A DNA stretch of 43,816 bases, from the NCBI GenBank assembly GCA_041725875.1, contig JBGRQB010000015.1, forward strand, positions 1 through 43,816, given 5' to 3'. A model generated the notes under the pieces. That model saw nothing but the letters and a program-made list of their open reading frames with translations, was not told the DNA's origin and did not search any database. Source of the stretch: JBGRQB01 sp041725875 (GTDB lineage Bacteria > Bacteroidota > Ignavibacteria > Ignavibacteriales > Melioribacteraceae). Numbering within the stretch: the first letter of the stretch is position 1; every line of letters starts with the position of its first letter. The position numbers and the translations under genes are program-made. Shown here piece by piece: positions 25,037 to 34,693 of the stretch.

Positions 25037-26575
25037 TTAATGCCTCCACAGCGCTCTGTCCAGACTCCTATATTGAATTGCTTCACTAATATGCATTGAG
25101 GTTATATTTTCGCACTTTTCTAAATCAGCTATTGTTCTGCTTACTTTTAATATCCTGTCATAAGCTCTTGCAGATAGCCCTAATTTATCCATTGCCATCT
25201 TTAATAGCTCCGCTCCATATTTATCTATTCTGCATATTTGTCTTACTTCTCTTGCTTCCATATCTGCATTGTTTCTTACTGTTCTAGATGTTCTGAATCT
25301 TTCTAATTGAATTCTTCTTGCCTGAATAACTCTGTTTCTTATTTCAGCCGATGTTTCTCCCTGCTTGTTGTTTGATAAATCTTTGTACTTTACCGCCGGT
25401 ACTTCTATCTGAATATCTATCCGGTCAAGCAGCGGCCCCGAAATTTTTGACATATACTTTTGTATTTGCTGTGAACCACAGGTACATTCTTTTTCCTGAT
25501 CTGTGAAAAATCCACATGGACATGGATTCATTGCCGCAGATAACATAAAATTAGCAGGATATTCAAGTGACATTTTTGAACGACTGATTGTCACCTTATA
25601 ATCTTCCAAAGGCTGCCTCATAACTTCAAGAACATTTTTCTTAAACTCAGGTAGTTCATCTAAAAACAACACTCCGTTATGTGCAAAGGATACTTCGCCC
25701 GGACGAGGATAAGAGCCTCCGCCAATTAACGCAGCATCTGATACAGTGTGGTGCGGACTCCTAAAAGGTCTTTCCGTAATTAATGCTTTCTCCTTTGGAA
25801 GCATTCCGGCAACTGAATGTATTTTGGTTGTCTCAAGTGCTTCTTCAAAAGTAAGAGGCGGCAATATCGAAGAAAATCTTTTAGCCAGCATTGTTTTACC
25901 TGATCCCGGCGGACCAATCATCAATATATTGTGACCTCCTGCGGCGGCTATTTCCATTGCTCGTTTTACATTCTCCTGCCCTTTTACATCAGAAAAATCT
26001 TTTTCGTAAACATTCACAGTATTGAAAAGATTATCTGTATCTGCTCTAAAACAATCCGGCGTTTTCTCTTCATTAAAAGCGTTTGTTACTTCCAGTAAAT
26101 TACTGACTCCGTAAACTTTAATGCCTTCAACTATCGATGCTTCCTTAGCTGATTCGCGCGGTAAGATAATTCTTTCAAAACCTTTTCTTCTTGCTTCTAC
26201 TGTTATGGATAACGCTCCGCGGACAGGCTTTAATGTTCCGTCCAGACTTAACTCTCCCAGTATAATTGATGAATTCAAAAATTTTGTGTTCACCATATCA
26301 GCAGCAGCCAAAATACCAATGGCAATAGGAAGATCAAACGCGCTTCCTTCTTTTTTTATATCTGCCGGAGCAAGATTTACAGTTATTTTTTTGATTGGAA
26401 ATTTACTGCCCGAGTTTTTAATTGCCGCTGATACTCTTTCCTTACTCTCTTTAACTGCGTTATCGGGTAAACCAACAATTGTAAAGCCCGGAATATTTTT
26501 TTCGCAGTGTGTTTCTACTTCAACAATATACGCATCTATGCCCAGCGTTGCACTGGAGAACACTTTTGAAAACAT
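25037..26575 (-). CDS. comM: YifB/ComM family Mg-chelatase-like AAA+ ATPase
   Basis: 512 residues, full length. The N-terminal ChlI-type domain (about 1-170) begins M-F-S-K-V-F-S-S-A-T-L-G and has V-G-L-P-D-N-A-V-K-E-S. The AAA+ core has Walker A G-P-P-G-S-G-K-T (221-228) and Walker B V-L-F-L-D-E-L (302-308). A Cys-rich pair, C-P-C-G near 352 and C-T-C-G near 364, sits in the C-terminal half, as is normal for the family. In naturally competent bacteria ComM is a hexameric helicase that helps branch migration of incoming DNA. An ATG with AAGGGG upstream is 25 bases after the T9SS protein gene, so co-transcription is possible. Confidence 0.93.
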   Translation of the reverse strand: MFSKVFSSATLGIDAYIVEVETHCEKNIPGFTIVGLPDNAVKESKERVSAAIKNSGSKFPIKKITVNLAPADIKKEGSAFDLPIAIGILAAADMVNTKFLNSSIILGELSLDGTLKPVRGALSITVEARRKGFERIILPRESAKEASIVEGIKVYGVSNLLEVTNAFNEEKTPDCFRADTDNLFNTVNVYEKDFSDVKGQENVKRAMEIAAAGGHNILMIGPPGSGKTMLAKRFSSILPPLTFEEALETTKIHSVAGMLPKEKALITERPFRSPHHTVSDAALIGGGSYPRPGEVSFAHNGVLFLDELPEFKKNVLEVMRQPLEDYKVTISRSKMSLEYPANFMLSAAMNPCPCGFFTDQEKECTCGSQQIQKYMSKISGPLLDRIDIQIEVPAVKYKDLSNNKQGETSAEIRNRVIQARRIQLERFRTSRTVRNNADMEAREVRQICRIDKYGAELLKMAMDKLGLSARAYDRILKVSRTIADLEKCENITSMHISEAIQYRSLDRALWRH

Positions 26576-26600
26576 TGAAACCCCTTTAATATTTTGATGA

Positions 26601-28199
26601 CTATTTTGCCAATATCATTTTCATAACTTCGGAAGAGACTGAAGTCTTTACTTCCAAAAGATATATGCCCGACGGTAATTCACTTCCGTCAAATTCAAAT
26701 TCATGATTCCCTTTAACGAGTGATCCGTTAAAAATTCTGTCTATTTTAACTCCGACAATGTTGTAAACAATTACCTGAACTTCAGTATCTTCTAAAAGTT
26801 CAACATTAATTTTTGTTACAGGATTAAACGGATTTGGAAAGTTTTGATTAAGCACAAAGTTTTTTCTCTTTTTCTGCCCGATTTTTAACTGCGCCGAATA
26901 AACCAAACTTCCGTCAGTGTTAACTTGTTTAACTCTGTAATAGACTAATTTATTTTTTACATTTTTAACATCTGTATAGGTAAAACTTTTTTCATCATCT
27001 GAATATTTTTCTATTTTGTAAATCTCAGTGAAGCTTTTTCCATCCAGAGATTTTTCAAGAATAAACTCTTTTATATTTTTAACTTCCCTGCTGTCCCATT
27101 GCAAAGTATAGAAGTTTGAATACCCTTTAATATTTAATTCCGGCGCTCTGGAAACCAATGGTGCTGTTGATGGAACGAGCTCATAATTCTTATTTTCTAT
27201 AGTATTTTGGTCAAAGGTGTTTTGATATATAATTTTTGAAAAATCAGAAACCATTTTGTAATTCTTCAATTCGAAAACTTCTTCAGGCTCTCCCGGTCGG
27301 TTCCACAAACGAAGCAGATCCATTTTGAAGTCTGATTTATAATTCTGAAACAGAATTTGCAAATCACTATCCAGTTTTACATTAAATGTAAAATTCAGTT
27401 CTTCATTAACATAAACTTTTATTTTTGAAAATGTATCGTCATAAAAAATGCAGAGATGATACCAGGCATTTTCTGATATAAATGTGCTCTTAACAATTTC
27501 CATACTTTCCGTATCGTTTGTTTCAAGCATCCCAAATTTATTTTTTGTAAGGGAAAAAATTTCATTTTCGTTTGAGATAATTTTCAAAAACTTTTCAACA
27601 TCATTTAGTTCGCCCCAAAACTCCAATGCAAAGTTTTCATAATTTTCTTCTTTTAGATTAACTTCAAAGAGCTTATCTTCTGTAAGTTTTAGTGCGAGAC
27701 CCGGAGCATTTTTTTGCGGTCTGTATGTTGCAAGATATATCGGTTCAAATCTGGAATCATCTAGAGAACTAAATTCTTTTACCACTTCTCCTTCTTTAAG
27801 ATAATAAACCGTGAAGTTAATCATTGTTTCGTCAAAATCATCCAGAGCGAGTTGATAAACAAGTTGAATTGTGTTGTTGACAAATGAAAAATCTTTTCGG
27901 TTGAGAAGGACTGAATAGATATTTCCATCCAGTTTGTAATCGTCGAGAAGAAGAAATTCCACCTTTTGATTTTTATTAAGAATATTTATTTCCACATCTT
28001 CAAGTGTAACCTTGGTATCTGTGCTAAGGATAATTTCTATTTCATCATAGTCGCCGTCGTTAAAACTGCAAATGGATGTTATTTCAGTCTTGGCAGAATT
28101 GGGAATATAGTCAGGATATAAAAATCTGAAATACTCAGTTCCGTTCTGCGCGGAAATATTAATTATCAAAAATAGATATAAAAGGTAAAAAATCTTCAT
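26601..28199 (-). CDS. Secreted protein with LamG-like and fibronectin III-like regions and a type IX secretion sorting domain
   Basis: 532 residues with a signal peptide (about 1-18, ending N-I-S-A-Q). Residues about 168-315 look like a LamG/concanavalin-type beta sandwich (A-W-Y-H-L-C-I-F-Y-D and I-K-V-Y-V-N-E-E-L). Residues about 352-440 look like a fibronectin III repeat (L-V-Y-Y-R-V-K-Q-V-N-T-D-G-S). From about 448 the type A C-terminal sorting domain begins with N-Q-N-F-P-N-P-F-N-P and ends G-I-Y-L-L-E-V-K. T9SS would carry it to the cell surface or outside. No catalytic motif was seen, so adhesion or binding is more likely than an enzyme. It lies 70 bases after the cyclase gene. Confidence 0.85.
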   Translation of the reverse strand: MKIFYLLYLFLIINISAQNGTEYFRFLYPDYIPNSAKTEITSICSFNDGDYDEIEIILSTDTKVTLEDVEINILNKNQKVEFLLLDDYKLDGNIYSVLLNRKDFSFVNNTIQLVYQLALDDFDETMINFTVYYLKEGEVVKEFSSLDDSRFEPIYLATYRPQKNAPGLALKLTEDKLFEVNLKEENYENFALEFWGELNDVEKFLKIISNENEIFSLTKNKFGMLETNDTESMEIVKSTFISENAWYHLCIFYDDTFSKIKVYVNEELNFTFNVKLDSDLQILFQNYKSDFKMDLLRLWNRPGEPEEVFELKNYKMVSDFSKIIYQNTFDQNTIENKNYELVPSTAPLVSRAPELNIKGYSNFYTLQWDSREVKNIKEFILEKSLDGKSFTEIYKIEKYSDDEKSFTYTDVKNVKNKLVYYRVKQVNTDGSLVYSAQLKIGQKKRKNFVLNQNFPNPFNPVTKINVELLEDTEVQVIVYNIVGVKIDRIFNGSLVKGNHEFEFDGSELPSGIYLLEVKTSVSSEVMKMILAK

Positions 28200-28269
28200 T
28201 TAGTGCGATTTTGGTTCATTAATATCACAAAGTAAACAAACAAACTTAAAAAGTCCAGTTTTTGTACAT

Positions 28270-30507
28270 TTACTTTGTGGTCATCGTAAACACACCTTTC
28301 CAATCTTTGCTCGGGGGATTTTCTATATAAAAGCGGCATCTTTCCATATAGATGTAAGAAGTCTGATCTTTTGTTTTTTCATAAGATTGCTGAAAGAAAA
28401 CACCGGCAGTTTTAAATTCTTTTTGTTCATACATTTCCAAACCTTTGAAATAAAGATCGAGTGACTCCAGTTTTTCTTTTGCTGATTGCTCATCAGCTAA
28501 TCCGATCAGTTCGTAAATGGTGGTCGGTTTTGTTTTTCCTTTTACAATTATGGTATCAAGTTTTCGTGTTACTATTTTTTTACTGACCTGCGCATAAGTT
28601 GTATCGCTTATTATAATGTGAGTGCCATATTGCTTGTTGGTTCCTTCGAGTCGGGAAGCAAGGTTAACTTCATCTCCCATAACAGTATAATCGAACCGTT
28701 TTTCTCCTCCCATATTTCCAACAACTACTTTTCCGGTGTTTATTCCTATACGAATATCGATTAACGGGATTCCTCTTCGGTTCCATTCAATTTGCAGATC
28801 ATCAACTTTTTTTCTCATAAGCAGAGCTGATTTACAAGCTTCAAGTGCGTGCGTTTCAACATTAACAGGTGCGTTCCAAAACGCCATTACAGCATCTCCA
28901 ATATATTTATCGAGAGTGCCTTTATTGTTTAAAACAATCTGAGTCATTGCACTAAGATATTCGTTCATCAAAGTAACCAGTTCATCGGCTGTCATCTTTT
29001 CACTTAAAGTTGAAAACCCGACAATGTCACTGAACAAAATAGAAAGCTCTCTGTTCTCACCGCCCAGTTTCAGTTTATCAGGATCTGCAATTAATTCATT
29101 AACAAGTTCTCTGCTAACGTAATAGCCAAACATTCCCTTTATCATTGCGTTTTGCTGACGCTCTCTGAGAACATTATATATTGCGCTGCTGAAATATCCC
29201 GCTGCCAATGCAACTGTAGAATTGAGGTATAAGATCAATATATTTTTTTCTATAAAGAGATATTTGCTTAACAGATAAAAAAGATAGATCACAACTGATA
29301 AACTTACCACGCTTATCAATTCAACAAGTATGGTCTTAGTTATAATTTTTTTCAAAGCAGATGACAAATAAAATCCCAGTAAAACAAAAATTATTATTTG
29401 CAAAATTTCGATGAGTTTATTTTGTCGATGAATAAAATTTTTGTCAATCACATTTTGAATAACCGAAGCATGGATTTTAACTCCGTACATCAAATTTTGT
29501 TCTCCGCTTTCTCCTGAAAGTGTAACAGGAAACTGATCTTTATCTTCCGGCATTGTGGAGCCGATAAGTACAATTTTGTCTTTGAAAATCCCGGAGTGAA
29601 GAATTCCATAATCGGGATTATCCCAGGTATCCAGACTTTCACCAAATTCAATTTCATCAATTGTTTTGAAATCTTTATCGTCCAGTACATCAATCAATTT
29701 GATATGTTTGAAATCGACATCTTTCTCAAGTGAATAGTAATTAATTAAAATTGAGTTTGATGCGTATTTGGGAATCCTGATATTTTCATATTCAAAAAAA
29801 TCTGTTTTATTTTCTGCCCGATAACTTTGCTTTTTCTTGTAAAGTTTATTTAGTACTGCAAAGGAAAATGTCGGGATAGAATCGTTTGTAACTGCTGAAT
29901 AAATAAAGGGACGATAAGAACGATAAACTCCGTCATAATCACTTGGCACATTTACCAGTCCTATTGAACTATCAGCAGCATAAAAAATATTACCATAGTT
30001 TTCATTATTTTTTGTAATTACTCCGGTTCCGGAATTGAGTTTTTGATTTTTTACTTTATCAATAATTTGTTCACGGGCAATGTCTATTTGTCCGGCAACA
30101 ACTACATTGTCATATTTTTTTATCGTTGCTGACAAAAGAAAATCATTCTTCAAATCATACTGATCCGGCGAAGCCATTACCAAATCGATTCCGATTACTT
30201 TTACACCTGCTTCGTTCAGGTTTTCAATTACACGCGCAAAAACAGATCTCGGCCAGGGCCAGCTTCTTTGCGAAGGTGGAAGTTGCTGATATGTGTCATC
30301 GGTTATTTCAAGAATAATAACATCGGAAGAATCACTGATATTAATTTCTCCTCTTTCTGCAAAGAGGTTGTCAATAGTTTTTAATTCTAGAGTTTTAAGG
30401 AAGCTGAGGGGAAATAAAAAATCTTGTGTGACTGTTATCAATGTCACGATAACAATCACACAAATAAATAATCCTGTAAATCTATTCTTCTTTTTTTTGA
30501 TATCCAT
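28270..30507 (-). CDS. CHASE2-domain membrane adenylate cyclase
   Basis: 745 residues. One membrane helix near 13-35 leads to an extracytoplasmic CHASE2 sensor (about 38-360, with W-P-W-P-R-S-V-F-A-R and I-G-I-D-L-V), followed by three helices (about 365-385, 393-412, 421-445). The class III cyclase domain (about 484-670) has metal Asp 494 (F-S-D-I-V-G-F-S) and Asp 538 (G-D-A-V-M-A-F), adenine-selecting Lys 534 and Asp 606, and transition-state Asn 615 and Arg 619, so it should be active and make cAMP. A short helical, TPR-like tail follows. It starts 1 base after the barrel gene, so the two are coupled. The ligand is unknown. Confidence 0.92.
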   Translation of the reverse strand: MDIKKKKNRFTGLFICVIVIVTLITVTQDFLFPLSFLKTLELKTIDNLFAERGEINISDSSDVIILEITDDTYQQLPPSQRSWPWPRSVFARVIENLNEAGVKVIGIDLVMASPDQYDLKNDFLLSATIKKYDNVVVAGQIDIAREQIIDKVKNQKLNSGTGVITKNNENYGNIFYAADSSIGLVNVPSDYDGVYRSYRPFIYSAVTNDSIPTFSFAVLNKLYKKKQSYRAENKTDFFEYENIRIPKYASNSILINYYSLEKDVDFKHIKLIDVLDDKDFKTIDEIEFGESLDTWDNPDYGILHSGIFKDKIVLIGSTMPEDKDQFPVTLSGESGEQNLMYGVKIHASVIQNVIDKNFIHRQNKLIEILQIIIFVLLGFYLSSALKKIITKTILVELISVVSLSVVIYLFYLLSKYLFIEKNILILYLNSTVALAAGYFSSAIYNVLRERQQNAMIKGMFGYYVSRELVNELIADPDKLKLGGENRELSILFSDIVGFSTLSEKMTADELVTLMNEYLSAMTQIVLNNKGTLDKYIGDAVMAFWNAPVNVETHALEACKSALLMRKKVDDLQIEWNRRGIPLIDIRIGINTGKVVVGNMGGEKRFDYTVMGDEVNLASRLEGTNKQYGTHIIISDTTYAQVSKKIVTRKLDTIIVKGKTKPTTIYELIGLADEQSAKEKLESLDLYFKGLEMYEQKEFKTAGVFFQQSYEKTKDQTSYIYMERCRFYIENPPSKDWKGVFTMTTK

Positions 30508-30508
30508 A

Positions 30509-32896
30509 TTAAATATTATATCTGAGAATAACGCCTACAATAGAATCAGTATCCATATCAGGTATTCTGTAAATTCTGAACTGTGCATCCAGACTTAAGT
30601 TTTTCATAAAGTAGTACGTTCCTGTTACATCCAGCGCCTGTCGTTCAAAGTCGCCGAAACTCGGACTAACAGATGCTGACAGCTCAAGTTTGTTACGAAT
30701 CACTTTATACTTTCCACCAATTGAAATTGTAGTATAATCAAAATCTTCGCCACTTATTTCACTATCATACAAAGTTGCTCTTATAAAACTTGAAAGATCC
30801 CGGTTCCAATATGTGTTCCACATAAATGATGCAGAAGTACTTTTTGCATCGGAATTAAAAATACTGTTATCTTCACGATCGGAAGTAGATACATTCAAGT
30901 AAACTCTGTGACGAATGCTCGTCTTAATATCATAAGAAACGTTCGCATAAAATCTGTTAGTGTAATCATCTACAGCGGCACTGTCTGAAGCGGCAAGTCC
31001 GTTCTCATTTTGATATTTTGTATAACCAACAGTTATGTTAGGAAAATTGGCTCTTGGAAAAACAGAAACACTTGCATTAAAAGTCTGGTAATCAGTTGTT
31101 GCCTGTTTTGTTTCCTGCAAGTTATCTTCAAGTTTTTCATATCCCAAATTGACAAATAATTTGTTATCAATCAAATTAATTCTGTCGGTAATATTAATTC
31201 CTTTTACATCGGTTCTGGTAAATGGTTGTCCGAAAGAAACAAATTTATTTCCGCGATAAATATATTTCACATTAAGATTGTTATTTACATAATTTAATCT
31301 GATTCCTGCTTCAGCAGCTAAAGATGCAAGCTCATCCGGGTTTAGCGGACCGAGAAATTGATTTACTGTAATAAATCTGTTAAGAATATCCTTTACATCT
31401 TTTACAGAATTCAAATCGGTATCAAACCTTTCTCCACTTGCAAAAAGTGAATCGAGCTGGGCATCGGTTAGAGTTCCGGAAGAGATATCAGAGTTAAGTA
31501 AACTAACTGCGGCCTGCGAAGTGAACACAATATTTCGGTCATCAAACGCAAACATAAGATCGGTTCCGATTACAAGATTTTCTTGCGGCAAAGTTCCAAA
31601 GGTAATTGAGTTAACATCATCTTTTGAGTGAAGGTACGATAATCCAAACTGGAAATTTTCACCTTTACCAAATGACGGACGAACAGCAAAAACATTTCGT
31701 TTAAAAGTACCGGCATTTATTTCACCAAACGGAGCGCCATATTTAACAGCATCAATTTTAATAATGTTTGAACCAAGAACCGCTTCATTATTTTGATAAG
31801 TTTTTATCAACTCACCTTCAATACTTCTTTCTGATTGTCCGTAAGAAGCCTGCAAATTAAAAACGCCCCAGTTTACTTCACCATTTACACCGCGCAGTCT
31901 TTTACCGTTCATTATAAGTGACGGATAAACAGGGTAGTTATCTCCCACTTCAAGAAGCATCCAGTCACTTTTTACAGAAGCACTAAATCTGTTTACAGGC
32001 TGCAGATCATTTTTTTCTTCTGAAGAAACGTAAACATTGGCTTTAATATCCCAGGAATCTACGCTTGCTCTAAAGTCAGCATTAACGTTGTTATAGAAAG
32101 TCCCTTCGCCGGAGAATTGTTCGTTTCTTGCTTCGCCGGTAAGATCGAGATTGTATTTAAATCTGCCTGCTCTTGCCATAAACTCTGCCTGCGATACAAC
32201 AGAGAAGTTTGATTTAACTTCGTGGTACAATTCCCCTTCATTATCGTAAAGTTGAAGTTTAATTGTTTTCTCTCCAACATCAATTAATCCGGGAAAGTTA
32301 TCCGGATAAAATATAATCAAGTCTCCGGAAAGAACCATTTTTGATGAAACATCTTCTTCACCAATAAAAAGTTTTGTAGCCTGTTTATCTACATCATCTG
32401 AAGCTCTCAACAACGAAATAGAAATAAACAAATCATCTTTGCTTACAATACTTCCCTTTTCAGGTGTAAGAAAAATTACTTCTCTGTCTTTAGGCGACAT
32501 TGTCTGAACAACTAATTGAAGAGGTGTTCCTTCATCCGGCACACCGAGCGGCCAGGTTTCAGATTTACCCGTAACAGTTTCTGCTTTAACGTAGTATTCT
32601 AAAAATGGCGGTAAAACTTCTTCTGCAGGAATTACAATTGTGGCCTGTCTGCCATTTAACACCATTTCTTTTTGAATAAATTCTCCCTGACCGAAAGATT
32701 TATAAATAAATAAAACTCTGCCGATATTTCCGCTTTGATACAATTCCACTTCAACTTTAAGGGGATTGTTTTCAAATGCATTACCAAATTCAACTTTAGA
32801 AATTATTTCTCCACCTTGAGCATTTACTGAGCTAACAACAAAAAAGGAGAAAATTAAGACACTAACTAAAGCTGACATAAATTTATATTTTTTCAT
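30509..32896 (-). CDS. Probable outer-membrane beta-barrel protein with N-terminal Ig-like region
   Basis: 795 residues with a signal peptide (about 1-26, ending S-S-V-N-A-Q). Residues about 30-245 look like two Ig-like beta sandwiches (P-P-F-L-E-Y-Y-V-K-A-E-T; L-F-I-S-I-S-L-L-R). The rest is a long series of alternating polar/apolar strands (Y-N-L-D-L-T-G-E-A; F-N-L-Q-A-S-Y-G-Q; H-R-V-Y-L-N-V-S-T-S), as in a large barrel of perhaps 20 or more strands. It ends V-I-L-R-Y-N-I, near a normal barrel terminus. I do not recognise a named family. Gene order puts it between a FecR-domain protein (26-base gap) and the cyclase (1-base gap). Confidence 0.75.
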   Translation of the reverse strand: MKKYKFMSALVSVLIFSFFVVSSVNAQGGEIISKVEFGNAFENNPLKVEVELYQSGNIGRVLFIYKSFGQGEFIQKEMVLNGRQATIVIPAEEVLPPFLEYYVKAETVTGKSETWPLGVPDEGTPLQLVVQTMSPKDREVIFLTPEKGSIVSKDDLFISISLLRASDDVDKQATKLFIGEEDVSSKMVLSGDLIIFYPDNFPGLIDVGEKTIKLQLYDNEGELYHEVKSNFSVVSQAEFMARAGRFKYNLDLTGEARNEQFSGEGTFYNNVNADFRASVDSWDIKANVYVSSEEKNDLQPVNRFSASVKSDWMLLEVGDNYPVYPSLIMNGKRLRGVNGEVNWGVFNLQASYGQSERSIEGELIKTYQNNEAVLGSNIIKIDAVKYGAPFGEINAGTFKRNVFAVRPSFGKGENFQFGLSYLHSKDDVNSITFGTLPQENLVIGTDLMFAFDDRNIVFTSQAAVSLLNSDISSGTLTDAQLDSLFASGERFDTDLNSVKDVKDILNRFITVNQFLGPLNPDELASLAAEAGIRLNYVNNNLNVKYIYRGNKFVSFGQPFTRTDVKGINITDRINLIDNKLFVNLGYEKLEDNLQETKQATTDYQTFNASVSVFPRANFPNITVGYTKYQNENGLAASDSAAVDDYTNRFYANVSYDIKTSIRHRVYLNVSTSDREDNSIFNSDAKSTSASFMWNTYWNRDLSSFIRATLYDSEISGEDFDYTTISIGGKYKVIRNKLELSASVSPSFGDFERQALDVTGTYYFMKNLSLDAQFRIYRIPDMDTDSIVGVILRYNI

Positions 32897-32922
32897 CTCA
32901 TTATTTCCTTTGGTTAGTAGTA

Positions 32923-33597
32923 TTAATTTTCTTTATCGAGAAATTCTATTTCATAAATTCCATTTTCAGTTTCTATTTTTAGTTTCTTCACTTTGGTAAG
33001 TTTGGCATTTTTAAGTTTCTGTTTCTGTTTATCAGTTAAATCTCCAAAAACTATTTTTCCATCCTGACCAATTTTTGCAAATTTACCGGGAGTTAGTGTT
33101 CCCGTTGCTTTTTCTCCTTTTGTTGCTTCCAGTTCAACTTGTCCGGTTTCAAGAAGAAATGTGGTTTCATTTTCACCAACCTCAATACTTCCGGAAGTTC
33201 CGCGGATAGAGGCAATACCTGTTGGTGTGGTAAATTTAAATTCATCTTCTTCTTGTTTATTTACATCATAGTTTAATTCACCCGAATGAATAATTGTATT
33301 GGCTATTTGCTTTTTGCCTTTTTTGCTTCCGTGAATTGTTAAGCGAGAATTTTCTCTTACTCTTATTAAAGATCCATCCAGAAACTTTACAAGTGCTAAT
33401 GATTTAACACCGGTTTTAACAAGTTCTCCGTCAAGAAGCGGAGTGCCCGGTTTAGCATCTTTAACAATTTTTTCAATGGTTTCGTGCTTAACATTTTTTA
33501 CAACTTTTCTGACAAGAGCAACCGGATTTTTATTTTCCTGAGAAAACAAAAGAGTTGTAAAAAACAAAACCATAGTTATCTTAGTAGCAATTTTCAT
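32923..33597 (-). CDS. Secreted FecR-domain protein
   Basis: 224 residues with a signal peptide (about 1-19, ending L-L-F-S-Q). The FecR fold spans about 60-160: V-K-T-G-V-K-S-L-A-L-V-K-F-L-D-G-S, then S-R-L-T-I-H-G-S, and F-T-T-P-T-G-I-A-S-I-R-G-T-S-G, the most conserved part. Unlike the FecR anti-sigma factors it has no N-terminal cytoplasmic anti-sigma segment and no separate membrane helix, so it is a periplasmic or surface protein, not a sigma regulator. A Lys-rich C-terminus follows. It begins 3 bases after the gene upstream. FecR-only proteins of this kind often sit beside CHASE2 cyclases. Confidence 0.88.
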   Translation of the reverse strand: MKIATKITMVLFFTTLLFSQENKNPVALVRKVVKNVKHETIEKIVKDAKPGTPLLDGELVKTGVKSLALVKFLDGSLIRVRENSRLTIHGSKKGKKQIANTIIHSGELNYDVNKQEEDEFKFTTPTGIASIRGTSGSIEVGENETTFLLETGQVELEATKGEKATGTLTPGKFAKIGQDGKIVFGDLTDKQKQKLKNAKLTKVKKLKIETENGIYEIEFLDKEN

Positions 33598-33600
33598 TTT

Positions 33601-34626
33601 TTATCTCCCTGGTTTTCCCAAAAATCTTTTGTTAACAATTAAATTCGGATTAGCTTTAAGTCTGTTAATCAATCGCATCAATCTTTCCACATCAATGCGC
33701 CGACCATCAATCATACTTCGCTTGATTTGATCCGGTTTTATTTCTCCGCGAAAAATTAAATCAAGTAATTCTTCAGGATCAATAATATCTTTGCTTTGAT
33801 CATTTGGGTTTTCCAGGAAAAAATTAGTCGGAGTACTTTTTAATTCTACGCTTCCTCCGGGCGCTGCAGTAACGGCTTCTACTTGAAAGACAAGTTCCAT
33901 TCCGGGAACCCATTCACGTTCCAGTAATCTGCGCAAATTAACTTTGGTTTTATTACCAACATCTCGTTTGTCTATTAATGGTTGTCCTGAAGTTAAAGCA
34001 TCTTCAAGTGATTGCCCTTTATGTTTTTTTTGTACCAAAGTTATTTTATAACTTAATGCACCAGGTACCCTGTCCCATTCTGCCATTACTCCGCCCACAT
34101 CTTCTACTGAGTGCGGGAATGGTGATCTCACTGACAGAGTTTGAGCAGGGTTGAGGAATTTAATTTCTTCTTCATCAAAAGCTACCTGTCCGGTACCCAC
34201 ATCAGTAACTTTTATTTTGATTCTCATTGTTCCGGTTATTGTTCCGAACTTTCTGAGTTCCTCTAAAACATCATTGTCTATATTTTCTTCCTGCCTGTCA
34301 ATTTTTATTTGTCCGTTATTCAAATCCTGATTAGTGAAAGTGTGTGACAAAAACCTTTTAGTTTTAAAAGAGTACACATTTTCAAAGGTTCCGCTAACCG
34401 GTTTCCAGAAAACTTGACCTTCCATAATAACATTTCTTTGTTCAGGTGTAATTACTACCCTGAATACTCTCGGTGTGCCGCTGAGATTTTCATCAACAAT
34501 AAGCGAGGTTAAATTTAACTGAGATATGCCCGGATCAACGTTCAAACGAACATTAATGTTTTGCCCCAAGTTTGTGATAGTAAACAGAAGTAAAAATAAA
34601 ACAATACTTCGTATCAATTTTGCCAT
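33601..34626 (-). CDS. Secreted protein of unknown function, first gene of the FecR/cyclase operon
   Basis: 341 residues from ATG 34624-34626, which has GGAG 5 bases upstream; a TTG five codons earlier lacks support. A signal peptide covers about 1-20 (L-I-R-S-I-V-L-F-L-L-L-F). The middle has a fibronectin III-like stretch (P-F-P-H-S-V-E-D-V-G-G-V-M-A-E-W-D and A-L-S-Y-K-I-T-L-V-Q). The C-terminal 60 residues are charged and helical (R-S-M-I-D-G-R-R-I-D-V-E-R-L-M). I do not recognise the family. It is preceded by a promoter at 34665-34693 and followed by the FecR gene after 3 bases. Confidence 0.75.
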   Translation of the reverse strand: MAKLIRSIVLFLLLFTITNLGQNINVRLNVDPGISQLNLTSLIVDENLSGTPRVFRVVITPEQRNVIMEGQVFWKPVSGTFENVYSFKTKRFLSHTFTNQDLNNGQIKIDRQEENIDNDVLEELRKFGTITGTMRIKIKVTDVGTGQVAFDEEEIKFLNPAQTLSVRSPFPHSVEDVGGVMAEWDRVPGALSYKITLVQKKHKGQSLEDALTSGQPLIDKRDVGNKTKVNLRRLLEREWVPGMELVFQVEAVTAAPGGSVELKSTPTNFFLENPNDQSKDIIDPEELLDLIFRGEIKPDQIKRSMIDGRRIDVERLMRLINRLKANPNLIVNKRFLGKPGR

Positions 34627-34664
34627 AGCATCTCCATGCAATTTATGTAATGTATGTTAATTTC

Positions 34665-34693
34665 AATATAACGTACTATCGAGAAACCTGCAA
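34665..34693 (-). promoter_or_regulatory. Predicted promoter of the FecR/CHASE2 operon
   Basis: TTGCAG (34688-34693) and TATATT (34665-34670) on the minus strand are 17 bases apart. The start would fall near 34658, about 30 bases before the ATG. The spacer includes one copy of an 8-base repeat (see the repeat entry), so a regulator bound there could act on the promoter directly. Confidence 0.65.

Noticed and set aside
26121..26597. 158-residue plus-strand frame opposite comM
   Set aside because: Antisense to the well-supported comM start; no independent signals.
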